Below, piece after piece: positions 12,808 to 23,941 of a DNA stretch of 64,000 nt. The stretch is from Antennarius striatus. Its lineage: Eukaryota > Chordata > Actinopteri > Lophiiformes > Antennariidae. Every line of letters begins with the position of its first letter. Within the stretch, counting starts at the first letter, position 1. The stretch is from contig NC_090781.1 in the NCBI RefSeq assembly GCF_040054535.1, positions 11,349,982-11,413,981 on the forward strand, written 5' to 3'. The notes beneath the pieces are model-generated. The model ran no database searches and had not been told where the DNA came from. It saw nothing but the letters and a program-made list of their open reading frames with translations. A program made the translations under genes and the position numbers.

Positions 12808-15800
12808 AAATTGCTGCAGTCAAACTAATCAAACAGAAATTACTCCATTTTTCATTGAATCTGGAGAGGCGATTACAGAAGTGAAAAACGCATTTCTACA
12901 AGTGCCAGTATGATTTCCATTTATGTGAAACGGTTCTTCGAGGCACACCCACATTGTGGTTAATGGGGTAAGACTAATCACGATTATGAGAATCTGAGCA
13001 TGCACTCCTGGAACTTTGGAAATGGAAACTTGCATTTTTAATATTTCACATTCTTCAACATTCATTTAAAAATTTGTATCTCAGATGTTATCTTTCAGGA
13101 TGAGGTAGTGGCAAAATAAAATTAGGATAAGAACAAGGTAGTAACAGAAAGTTATCAGGCATCAGAAGTAAAGAATATTTCATAAACACCATTTTTTCCA
13201 AATACTTGATTGTCAAACCAAGTAGACTGTTTTGCATACACTACCTTTTATCCTCTGGCTCACTTACCAGGCTCTAAGCTTATGCGCCTCAGGGATGTCG
13301 GGGTTGATCATAAGTGTGCTGCTGAAGGATGCAGAGAGGGATCGGCCTCCAAAGTCTGAAAGCTTCGCCGCTTTAATAGCCACAATGGGCTGACCAGAAC
13401 CATCAAACTTTTCAGCCTATGTGACAGAAGAGATAGATTGAAACAATGCGGTGATTTGTTTGGATTACATGTGTCTGATTCTTTGGATTTTTTAAAAATT
13501 TTATTTTCATTTGATGTATTTATTTTAACAGTGGTCTCTATGGTAGTAACCTCACAACGTAAAAAATAGAAACAAATTAAACAAAAATGTCTGACACTTA
13601 AACTGCTTGAAAGTTGTACAAAAATGTGGTGAGCCACTCTTCTAACAGTCTCAAACAGAACTAGAAATCTCAAAAATACATAAGCCATATATATATATAT
13701 CTTCACATAAGTGTACATCAGGAAATTATTGTCTACCAACACATAAAAAAACAAAGATTTAATTTTTAAACTTCCTATACTCAAAAGCAGTGCATCAAAG
13801 CAATGATCAACGCCTGAAAAGACTAATGTCCTACAAAGAAAGTGTCTCCATTAAAACATGCATAGTAAGACGGGTATTGAATTTTACCGCGATTGTAAAA
13901 GTCACAACACCTCCACCCCATTTAGCCTTTACTCTTCCTCTAATGAGCTATACTCACATCCTCTCCCCACAGTGTGACGGTCACTAGCTTTCCACTCATG
14001 TCCATCAGATTGAGCGTTCGCTTGGAAACTTCTCGGCTGCTCTTTGTGGTGAGGCGAGTTACTTCGTCCACACTTTTACAAACTCCAATTATATCTGCAA
14101 AAGAATGAACATCAAATACTCGCAACCTCCCACCACCAATGCATCTCAACGTCCTTGTTACAGAAAATGACAAAATGTTACTCTTCAAAAAATAAATTAG
14201 TCTAAAAATCATCAAAATATTAAAGAACACCTTTCATGTACAAATGTGCTTTTTGACTAAATTGAAGAAATCAGTTTACGTCATATTTCCACTGAACCAA
14301 ATAAAGTGGTCCCTTAAGTTACAAGCTGCTCAACATAAGAATTTTGAGATATGAGCCGTGCTTCGGGACACATGGATGGATGCAACATCAGCTGAAAAAG
14401 TATTTCAGGAAAGAATTAGGTTCTTGGTCTCATGGATTTTGCATTTCTTTTCATACTTGAAATATGAGTCTACTGGTTCAATTTTTTTTTTAAATAATTT
14501 GTCATAATTTAGGTGTTTTGAGGCTTTTTTACAAGATTGGAACCAATTAAAATGACTAGTTATTTTAAATAGGGAAATTTTGATTTGTTTGACTTACAAG
14601 TTCAGCCACGAAACAAACTTGTATCTCAAGGTAGTACTGTGTATACTGGAATGTTGTGCAGTCAAATTTCTGGAACATTCTATTCTAAAAGAAAATGTAC
14701 TGTACATCATGCCTGGAGATTTCTCCTGGCTGCTTTAGAAAAGGGTAAAAACATAACCTTTAATTTTGAACTAGCAAAAATGTATTGTTTGTACATAAAA
14801 ATTGCAGAAATGGAAGTTTACCATGCACATTTACAGATAAAGAATTTGGTTAAGTCCCTTTCAATCTATGAAAAAATATCACCCTCAAAAGGAGAACTAA
14901 GTAATCATCTTTAAGGCAGGTGTTCATCAGCTTACAGTGACTTTGCTTTCAGAATTCAAAGTGAAACTCAACACTGCTCTCTTAACACTGCAGAGGCTGT
15001 TACATCTCCATCTGCATCCCCTCCCGTGATCACGTGGTGACCATTCAGAACAGACAGGGATTCTGAATAAAAAAGAGGAGCGTTCCAAACATGTCGTGGT
15101 CACAACGGTCACAGAATTGTAGTCGTGCTTTGTGGTTTTGTATTTACTTCACACACACACATCCCAGACAAAAGACTCTCCACTATACACGACTGACTCC
15201 ATCCTCTGCTTAGGATAGCTTAATATTGGTTGGGAATACTCTGAGCATCCATCAGTCGGTTGTGCTTTTTTGGTAAAACGTACTAAATGTTGTTTGTTTC
15301 TCCATGTTTGTCTCATGGAGCCCAAGCCTTTCACCATTAGGAAACCAACTTGTTACACTTAGAGGACGGTGAAAATGAACACGAGGTATGTTGGTGTGCA
15401 GTACATTCAGTAATAAGATGTAATTTTTTTTTTGCTCAGCATTACACAACTCCACATTTTGTTTTGGGCATCGAACACACCACAGCTCAATATCATCAAG
15501 GCAGCATCAAAGCCCCCGTCATTGCTGGAAAAAATAAATAACGGCCATCAGGACAAACAACTCATAATAGATGGATCATCCCTGATGATGCATCACAGGA
15601 ACAAAGCGAGCCTCAAGCGTCGCCATGAAACTCTTTACAAGGCCCCATTGTGAGTAATATATGTGAGCGTGTGTAGTAGGGCATGGCAGGTTTCCCAATG
15701 GTTAAAGTTTAAAGCATTAGTTTTTTATGTTGGTTAATAGTATAAGACTATTTAGAAAAAAGAAAAAATAGAACGAGCAGCAACTTTACCAATAATGGCA

Positions 15801-18800
15801 TCTTTGTCTCTGTTCTCCAGGTCACCTATGGAGACAAAGTCACACTGCACCATGGGAACGTCACAGCTGTCTTCACATGGGATGACGGAGGATTCCCCGT
15901 TAAATGTCATCTCGTAGTCATTCTTCACTGATGTGAACTGCTTGTTGGCCATCTTCATGGAGCACTTTGAGATATAGTAGACCTGACCCGTACAGATGGA
16001 TGAACCATGTGTTAATCAGAGATCAGGGGAGCATTTCATCTGAATGAATGGTGCAAACAAGATACGACTTCAGACAGTCGGAGGGATCAACAAAGGCTGG
16101 CAGATGATCATAAGCCGCTTATTGTATGGGTACAGGGTAGCCAGATGACTCATTCACAGTCTCTGTGGTTTTAACTCACAAAGTGCTGGCAGCTGTTGGT
16201 AGAACAGTTTGCAGCCAAATCTGACTTAAACAGGACAGTGAGAGACAGTTTTGGCAGATAATCAGAACATACTGAATCTTAATCTGGGGAAACGTCTCAC
16301 CTTGCCAACTTCAATAAGACTGTAGAACTTATCCACCTCTTGGTTGAAACCAGTCACTCTTATTTCTCCCTGTAATAACAAAAGAAAATTGGGTGAATAC
16401 AAAGTAGGTCAGAGATGGGATAAAGATTTTCAGCTACTGATAAACTCATTGTTTACTTAAAAATGAATAAAACATTTACTGAAGAAATACTCACACTCTC
16501 ATCCACAATCTCCATAGAGAACAGTTTGCCATTACCACGAGAGTTGCTCCACGTACGGATGTTAGACTTGTTGGAAACACGAGCGCGGATGGTCCACCTA
16601 CATGTCAGACACGTGGCTTTGATTATTCATATTATTACTTTAGAGAAGTATATGGGCCAAATATTCAATCCAACATAAAGCTTTATTTGGTCATGAACTA
16701 CAATTTGGCAATTAAATAAATCAGCTCTCTAAAAAAGGTTTGGATGAACACGATGTGGAAAGACAGCACTGAATATTTAGCCTTTTCTTGCCCATCTGCT
16801 AAAATATTTTCAGACATTTGACTGACTCATCGGAGAAAAGCGCAGATGTGACATTAGCAAATTCAAGAAGTTAGCAGCACGCGGCCGGCACTGGCTGATA
16901 CAGCGTTTACCGATTTAAAAGGAAAACCTGCCTCTGGTTAATCTACATATCTTCTGTGAAAAGATATGACTTGGTCAATGGCACAAAGAAGAATTCAGTT
17001 GTTTGTGTAAATGGATATTGATTAATGTCACACTTCTTGTTATTGGGTTGCAGTTGTACAGCTTTTGGCATTCCATTTCCCACCAATGGGAAAACTACTC
17101 ACTTAGACTGGTAGGGGTTGAGGCTGGCGATAGGCACAACCTTAGAGAGGCCTCCTGGGGTGCTGGGCAGAGCGGACGGGGCCTTCTTCCCAAAGTCTTT
17201 AGTGAAACCTCTGTTCACTGTTGACGGCATTAGGAAAGAAATTAATTAACCATGAAAAGCAGTGATGGAAGGAAGCCGAGAGTGAGGCAAATACATTATT
17301 CATCAGAGCCAAGTTACAAAAATTAATTTTCTTTGGATTACAACTCCTCGATCGTTTTAATTATCTCACTTTATGAGGGACATTTTATCATACAAAAACC
17401 TAATAACCTAATAATAAATTTACCACTAAGTTGAGCAGGAGGAAAGATTCAAAAGGAATCAAAAATCTGGTCGTATCAAGTTGTTGAAGAGATCCAACAT
17501 TTTGTCGAGAAGGATGATTCACATTTCACGAAATCAAGGTAGTGTGAAATGATATAACAAACTGTAGCCGCTCTGCCTCAGGAGAGCGGTGCTGCCTCAC
17601 TGAGATTTTCCATTTGAACAAGTGCTGCATATTTGATTTGTGTACGTCTCACACGGAGGATTAGAGTTCAAAGTGTCCACTTAAGTCCTCCCCACTTTGC
17701 CAACCACTGCACTCCTGGTAATTAAGCCTCCAGATCAAGAAGCACATACAGAGAAATGAACAATGACTGTGCTGATGAGAAGGATGCCTGCCACAACGTA
17801 AATCCCCACCAGGCAGATTGAAGGAAATCATATCTGCCATGACCCAACCTGGAAGACAGCAAATCCCTTCTGACAGACAGCACATCACTTCTGGACCAAG
17901 ACATCTGCCACGCTGTGATCCCTGTCTCATCTTTGTCATGAACAACTTTGTTTCAAAATACATCTGCTTGTTCATGAGGGTTAATTTACACTCTCCAGTC
18001 ATCCTGTACTGTTATTTTAAATATGTGTGTAAAACAAAAATTAATGCACTTGTGCCTATGGGCCACCAAAGTATAATCAGCAATAAAGAAATGCTGCCAT
18101 CTGGTGGTAACTAACAGTACATTCGTCGAAGGATGGTTCAGACGCCTTTTAATTATTTTAGTTAATGTTCAAGAGATGAAGAATGTGGTCTCACCTTCAT
18201 TTCTGTTTTGTGTTTGAAGTGGAAGTGCGGGTTCAGGGTTTGGCACTGCCTGTGAGACTTTACTTTGACCTGCAAGGCAGATTTAAAATGACTCCTACCT
18301 TTCTGACATCACGCAACTATGTGTAACTGACATTCTCAATATGAATTTTGCTTTAAACCTTACCATCGGTGTAAGGAGTAGGATCACCTATTCTTCCTGC
18401 GACATCCTCAGCAGACTTAATGACGTCCATTTCCAAAATGATTACTACCCGTCTGTAATACAACATAACCAATAAGGGCAGAAGACAGCTAAGTCCAAGA
18501 GATATTTGCAACGCTGGATACAAATATATAAAAAGAATGTGAAAGACATGCTTACCGTCCATCTTTCAGTGTATTTGTTACATGTCTTTTCAGTATGCAG
18601 ATGCAATTTGGTGCCAATTTATTCTCCTCAGCCATGTAGTTCAGCTGAGTAGAGAGCATGAAAGCTGCAAAGGTATAAAAGTTTACAGAAACTAATAGAA
18701 AGGCATCTCAGATTCAGACAAACAAATGGTCATGAGAATAAGAGCTCCCAAAAAGGCCAGTCTCTGACTCATCCACCCACACTCAGTGTTTAATAAAATT

Positions 18801-20522
18801 AAATTACAGTATTCTCTCGTTACTCGCTGTTAATGCGTTCCAGGACCACCTGCGAAAATCGAGAATCCGCAATATAGCAACCACATTTATTTTAATATTT
18901 ATGTATAATGTAAACGTTTAGGAACCCTCCCCATACTGATACTAAACCACCTTATATCCGTATTACCTTCTCCCACACTCTTGTAAACTGTTTAAAACAC
19001 TTGTGTTAACTGAAGGAACCGTGGGTCTCAGAACGCAGTGTACACACAGATGCTGTCAGCCAATAACATGCATGTACACTAGAACTTGACTACAGCTCAT
19101 GGGAGACACATGCTCGCTCTCTCCCTTGTCCTCGATGAGATGAAACTTACATCTCATCCAGATCAATATTTAGTATATATACTGTATTTTAAAAATCTGT
19201 TCATCTTGAAGTGCGAATAAGCGAGGGTATACCGTATAATGAAAAAAGATTTCAGGGGTGGTATGGTCGTGCATTGTTGATTCACAGCAAAAAGGTTCTG
19301 GTTTCGATTCCTTTCCGTGCAGAGTTTGTAAGTTCTCCCTGTGTCTTTGTGGGTTCTCTCCGGATCCACTGGCTTCACCCCACCTCCAAAAAACATGCAG
19401 CTTAGATGAGCCAGTCTCCTTAAATTATCAATAGGTATGACTGTGAGCATGCACAGTTGTGTGTCTTTTGTGTGGCCCTGTGATGAATCAGAATCCTTTA
19501 TTAATCCCCTGGGGGGAAATTGCTTGCTACTATCTCCTCCAGGCTGTACCCCACCTTTCGCCCGTAGCCAGCTGAGACTTGTGACCCACAATTGGGCTAG
19601 GTGACTGTAGACAAGACTATTGAAGTCATCTTGTCAACAAGAAAATGGGTGGATGGAAAAAAAGATTCATTACTATGTGCTTTAACAAAATCAAAAATCC
19701 TGCTCATTCATAAAGCTTTGTGCTGCACGGAAAAAAAAAATATTACACTTTTGAGGGATATTTAAAATCCATAAAAAACATACCTACTGTATACTGACAA
19801 AAATGTCCAATAGAAAATCATATAATGACACCAAAATATTAGTGACAAATAAAATAGCCCTTCTGTGACACATGATGCACTTACAGGACAGTGTGTGGCG
19901 TCCATCACTCATCATCACACGAAAGCGAGGTGGACCGTTTCCTCCCTCAATCTTACGAATGTTCTTCAAGATGGACAAATAAAAACGATAGGTTACAGCA
20001 AGATATCCATGTCTACTTTCTTCTATCAATAAACTAAAGTTCCGCCCCTGATATTGAGTTAACTAGGTGGGGCAGACTGTGTGTGTTTCTTGATTACTAA
20101 CAAATAACCAATAAAGATGGCGAAGGTTTTCATAACTTACTGTCAACTGAAGCACCAGGTCGTTTCCACCGCTGCCATTTGACAGAGCCTGTGAAGAAAG
20201 ACACTGGATTTAGTTTCATTGACTGACATAATGCGCATCTGAATACTGTTCAAAAACTGAAGCTAACATGATCAGATAAAGCCACCTTCGATCTCAACTG
20301 CGCTTGACAATCAACGAGCTAGCTAAGGTTGTGGTTAAAAACATGTCTGTCCAGCAGGCTGTGATAGCTTCGTGTTATTTAGCTTTTAGCTACTCCACGT
20401 CAACTAATTGTGGCTCAATGTGCAACGTTGTCAGATTTGCATTCCGAAAATCAATTCTTATCAAATGCAGTTAAGCTAAAAATTATTCTTACCTCTATCG
20501 CACCCTGTGAAAGCTTCGTCAT
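5613..20522 (-). CDS. rpa1: Replication protein A 70 kDa subunit (RPA1), 13 exons, 3' part outside the window
   Basis: Encodes the large subunit of the RPA heterotrimer, which coats single-stranded DNA in replication, repair and checkpoint signalling in the nucleus. Thirteen GT-AG exons join in frame to 441 codons: 20493-20522, 20141-20188, 19885-19963, 18556-18664, 18364-18452, 18195-18269, 17103-17217, 16495-16597, 16301-16369, 15790-15982, 13958-14094, 13268-13416, 5613-5739. The start is [10 protein letters not shown]. Residues 1-105 are the N-terminal protein-interaction OB fold (FRVMMSDG). A Ser/Pro/Gln-rich linker follows. DBD-A begins near residue 168 ([20 protein letters not shown]) and DBD-B follows ([19 protein letters not shown]). 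The last exon, ending LGHGEK, opens DBD-C. The zinc-finger part of DBD-C and the C-terminus (about 160-180 residues in the family) were not found in 1-5612, so they lie beyond the left edge. Identity is firm from extended similarity to vertebrate RPA1 known from memory. Confidence 0.96.
6660..6910 (-). mobile_element. Decayed LINE reverse-transcriptase relic (CR1/L2/jockey type)
   Basis: Translating the minus strand gives a broken reverse transcriptase segment in rpa1 intron 12. [11 protein letters not shown] (6819-6855) corresponds to the usual LFxDFSSAFN catalytic motif. It is followed by [20 protein letters not shown], the WIxxFLTNRxQxV block. Stop codons interrupt the frame at two points or more, so this is an old, inactive copy. 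The exact family cannot be fixed by eye. Confidence 0.6.
10760..11442. mobile_element. PIF/Harbinger-like DNA transposon, 683 bp, non-autonomous
   Basis: Terminal inverted repeats of about 47 bp start GGCCCCGTCCACACGATGCC on the left and read GGCCCCGTCCACACGATGCC on the reverse complement of the right; I count two mismatches across the arms. The element is flanked by TTA on both sides (10757-10759 and 11443-11445), the 3-bp target duplication typical of PIF/Harbinger. Subterminal copies of GTCCACACG recur. On the minus strand the interior encodes [18 protein letters not shown] and [11 protein letters not shown], which loosely resemble the N-terminus of Harbinger transposases. The copy has no complete transposase. 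It lies in rpa1 intron 12. Confidence 0.7.
12742..12805. repeat. (AC)32 microsatellite
   Basis: Uninterrupted AC dinucleotide run of 64 bp in rpa1 intron 12, about 460 bp from exon 12. Confidence 0.98.
14304..14639. mobile_element. Mariner/Tigger-type MITE, about 336 bp
   Basis: Ends form a degenerate inverted repeat. The left end reads AAGTGGTCCCTTAAGTTACAAG. The reverse complement of the right end reads CAGTACTACCTTGAGATACAAG. A TA dinucleotide lies just outside both ends, within two bases. No transposase frame exists inside. It sits in rpa1 intron 10. Boundaries are good to a few bases. Confidence 0.55.
18807..19234. mobile_element. Tigger-like MITE, 428 bp, TA target duplication
   Basis: Left end CAGTATTCTCTCGTTACTCG pairs with the reverse complement of the right end, CGGTATACCCTCGCTTATTC. 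TA flanks both sides (18805-18806 and 19235-19236). The interior shares a well-conserved stretch (AACCCTCC, ATACTGATA, TAAACCACCTT) with a second copy at 62473. There is no coding capacity. It lies in rpa1 intron 3. Confidence 0.7.
19254..19656 (+). repeat. Dispersed fish repeat with tRNA-like head, interrupted by a LINE tail
   Basis: Member of a high-copy fish repeat. It has a GGTTTCGATTCC stretch (B-box-like), a GTAAGTTCTCCC block, an AAAAAACATGCAG block, a CCCTGTGATGAA block and a TTTCGCCCG block, and ends in GGGTGGATGG. Three more copies occur in the window (42541, 56424, 59862). At about 19489-19535 the expected sequence is replaced by a LINE 3' tail, so a second element landed inside it. 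Confidence 0.65.
19489..19535 (-). repeat. Nested LINE 3' tail fragment
   Basis: TTTATTAATCCCCTGGGGGG followed by AAATTGC is the 3' terminal motif of a CR1/Rex1-like LINE, in reverse orientation. It is embedded in the dispersed repeat at 19254-19656. Confidence 0.55.
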
Positions 20523-20780
20523 GGTCGTGAAAAAGAGACTTGGAAACACAGAAACTTCGCTACAATGACCGCCACAGCCCAGCGTCCTTGCTCAGGTAAT
20601 ACTCGTTTATTTGTGAGGCAGGCGCCAAAGTATTCGACAAACGCGCGCCAAGCCGTTCGCTTTCCGTTTCCGGTAACTGATCTTAGTTCAGTTTCTTTTA
20701 GGATAGTAAAGTGAGCGTAGAGGCTTTACGAGCACTGCAAAACTGACCGGAGACCAGTTGAATAACAGCGCCATCTACGT
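20523..20780 (-). promoter_or_regulatory. rpa1 5' flank with E2F and ETS motifs
   Basis: GC-rich sequence directly upstream of the rpa1 start codon. On the gene strand TTTGGCGC (20622-20629) is a perfect E2F site and a related TTGGCGCGC lies at about 20643-20651. ACCGGAAA (20667-20674) is an ETS-type core. No TATA box is evident. E2F control of replication genes is established; its operation here is inferred. The transcription start was not determined. Confidence 0.5.
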
Positions 20781-21591
20781 CACATCCAGGCGCTCAGCGC
20801 GATCAGGAACTTACTGTGTATCGTATTGAGAACCTTTTCTGGGAAAAACGATAAAACAAGTATTGTCTTCTTTTAGTTAAATTTAATATCTTTTTGTTGT
20901 GAAAATAATATATTAGATAGTCAAAATTGACAAGTATTAAAGAATCATGTGATATTTTTTGAGTAAATTTAACATGACAGTAGTGATTATATTAAGAATT
21001 TAATCAGTCAAATTTGTTCTTTTGCAGCCAGTTACACAATTGCCTAAATTGCTTATTACATCATGCAATATTTGTTCATATGCATAGAAACAATTTGCAT
21101 TAATGTCGGCAGAGTTTTCATTGTTTCTTCTTTTTACTGTTCATTCCGTGAATTAACTGTAAAACCGTCATGTTAAACAGCGAACCTTCATGTTACAATA
21201 ATAGTTTATTATCCCATTAGATCACACTTCTAAAACATTTACAAATAACATGGTGCAGTGTGTTAATGCTGTGATAGTGACTTAAGAAAGAAAGACTTAA
21301 GAAACTTTAAAATACAATCAACTTCAAGATGAACAGATTTTAATAAAGATTTAAGGCATTTCTTGTATCTTACAATAATCTTAAGAGTTGCTTGGCCTGA
21401 ATATGTCCAGTATACTGCAATATTTTTGGAGAGATGTGTCTTTTACATGGGATACTGGGCTTCAATGTGTTCATTCTAAAATGAAATAAAGACACATTGT
21501 GATCCAGCCAAGTGATATCATACATTTAATCTGTATACTCATAGACCTCACAGCCTGGGTTCCCCAGACACACCAGTGCAGGTATTCGCCC
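20531..21591. other. Spacer between rpa1 start and serpinf2 stop
   Basis: Contains the rpa1 promoter on the right-reading side of its start and the serpinf2 3' untranslated region. A candidate serpinf2 polyadenylation signal (AATAAA on the minus strand) is at 21205-21210. No other gene is seen, and none of the size of serpinf1 or smyd4 would fit. Confidence 0.6.
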
Positions 21592-23931
21592 CTACTTAGG
21601 TGGGCCTCCAAATGAACCAGCATGATTCTTATCCATTGGGAATCCCACTTTGTCTTTGCTGCCATGTTCTCCTCTTTGCAAGACAGGAGCTCCAGGATTT
21701 GGATTGTTGATGACACCCATGAAGATGGGTACTTGAGTCATATCATCCATTAGAGCAAAGACAAAAGGTCGCGTTAATTGAAAAACGGGGTTAGATGCTC
21801 GTGAAATGACCACAGTAGTGGCAGCAGCAGCTTCTGCACCCTCCTCATTTATCTCCATGTAGGACTTGTGCATCACACTGGACACCAGCATAGGGCCGTC
21901 TGCCATCTCAGCCAAGTTGGGTTTAGAAAATATCTCTCCAAGGCCTAACACAAAGAAATACAGGTTTATTTCCAGGCCTTTAGAATACTAAAAATTCCAT
22001 GTGATTATGTGGGGTATGTACCACAGAAGTGTGGAAAATAAAAAGCTCCTACCCAGTTTGATAAAAACTTCCTGCAGCTCTTGAGAATACTCCAGTTTGA
22101 ATTTGGGAACCTTAACTTGAACAGCTCTTTCCTTTGGCAGACGATTATACAGATCTGAGAAATTCAGTTTTTCAGAAAGAGATGATATATTGACCCGGCC
22201 AGACATCGGCATTACCACCAACAAGCTCATGAACTTCATGAAAGGGAATCTTGCTACCTGCACAGGAGGAGTGAGTATGAATAAAATGGAGGCCATATTT
22301 CCAAACTGCTTGACTGGAGGCAAGAGTATTTTAAAGGAATGATTAAACAAAAATATGAAGAGAAGTGTTTTTTACCTGAGCCTCTAGTTCATTATCAATG
22401 AACAAACTCAAGGGGTGTTTAGCATTTTCCATCACTTCAACATCAACCATATGTTTGTCATCAAGGTAGAATACACCTCTAGAGGTAAAGCGTGGGTCAA
22501 ATCGGGACTTCCATTCTCCTGCAGCAGGTAACATGGAAAAATTAAAACATGTGGTAAGTTTCCGAAATGAAAAACTTCTGAAGATTTCTAAATGTGAATC
22601 GTGAAAAAGTGTATATTCTTCACCAACAGGATATTTTACCTTTAAAGTGGACAGCATTGATGAGCATGACGAGAAAATTGGGTGGTAAAGAAGTAAGGAA
22701 GTCAGTAATCTTTCCATTTGTAGCATTGTTCACCCAGTCGTTTATCTGCTGCAAACTCTCCAAGACTGCTGGGTCTGAGTCATAAAACCTCCGAGAGTTA
22801 TCGACAAAGTTTTGCTTTAGTTGAAACCCTGAAATACATAATAAACAGATCCTTTACCTGACTCCATATATCTTAAACCTGTTCTGCAGGTGAATTAAGG
22901 GAAGTTGTTCTAAAATCTAAGTTCCTGTTGGAAGAAATTATGCAGCATCAACTTTTAATATTGTGAAAAATGGTTTCCTAGCTCTTCCTCGGAACTAACC
23001 TTGGCGAAGAAAGATGCGTGTAGCAATTTGGAGGTCATTGTTTCTGAGCTGCATAAAGATATTATTCAGAGACTCATGGTAGCAGGGGAGAGTGTTTTCA
23101 TTCAAATGATGCATCAGCAGCTCTCGTGTCTCATTTACTGCACCTGTAAAAAATAACAAGGGTGCAAAAATGACTGTCTACAGAGGACAAAACTGGCCGA
23201 TTGCTGACACAATTCTCTAAGTATGTGTAGAAAACAGTCTCTTGTGTGTAATGTCTCAAGGAAAAATGTGAAAGCTGCAGAAGGAATTCCTACCTAAAGC
23301 CAATTGGGAAAGGGCTAACAAAATGCTGAAAGGAGATATGATAATGTTCGGCTGCTCTGGTGTTGTCTCCAGGTTTTGCAGCAGCTGCACACCAAGTTTC
23401 TGAATGGCAGCAGCAAGGACTTCCCTGGACTGTGGGCTTCTCCCAGTAGACCAACACTCCTCATTCTGCTCGTCTTCTAATGGGCCCCTATTGGTACTAA
23501 TGGCTGCAGTTGTTGCAAGTATAGGTGCTTCTGTGGTATATTCATTTTCTAGTTGTGGGATATTTTGGTTGTCTACATTCTAAGAGCAAGAGTAAGAGAA
23601 AATGTTAAAGATACATTTTCAGATCATGAACGTAAATGTCTACAACAGTTATAAAACAACAATCACAAGAGAATAAATTCTTCCAAGCATGTCACTTTTC
23701 CTGCTGACCTCTATGGGGTTACTGGGCATTAATGGAATGAGAGGCACCAATGGCACTGACTCTTTGTTTGTGTCCTCAACACTCTGTTGAGTAGAAAGAT
23801 GGTGAAATATTATCCATACAGAATTAATGAAATTGAAAACAGTTTAAGAAGGTATTGAAATAATTCCAGTGCATTACAATAGCTCCTTGGCTGCAGAGAC
23901 AGATCAACAGGAGTGTCAGACGAAGGTCCAT
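21592..23931 (-). CDS. serpinf2: Alpha-2-antiplasmin (serpin F2), complete
   Basis: Secreted serpin that inhibits plasmin in blood. Eight coding exons join in frame to 482 aa: 23878-23931, 23709-23783, 23294-23579, 23000-23143, 22640-22828, 22376-22518, 22053-22257, 21592-21944. Human protein is about 491 aa. Residues 1-18 (MDLRLTLLLICLCSQGAI) look like a signal peptide. A low-complexity Thr/Pro/Glu-rich region precedes the serpin body (IIISPFSILLALSQLALG; LINAVHFKGEWKSRFDP). The reactive loop is EAAAATTVVISRASN, with P1 Arg414 kept as in human but P1' Ala instead of Met. After the serpin end NPNPGAP comes the C-terminal extension unique to this serpin, Lys-rich and ending in Lys (GGPPK), the kringle-binding feature. 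An acceptor just upstream of the ATG implies a separate 5' untranslated exon. Confidence 0.95.
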
Positions 23932-23941
23932 ATCCTTACAA

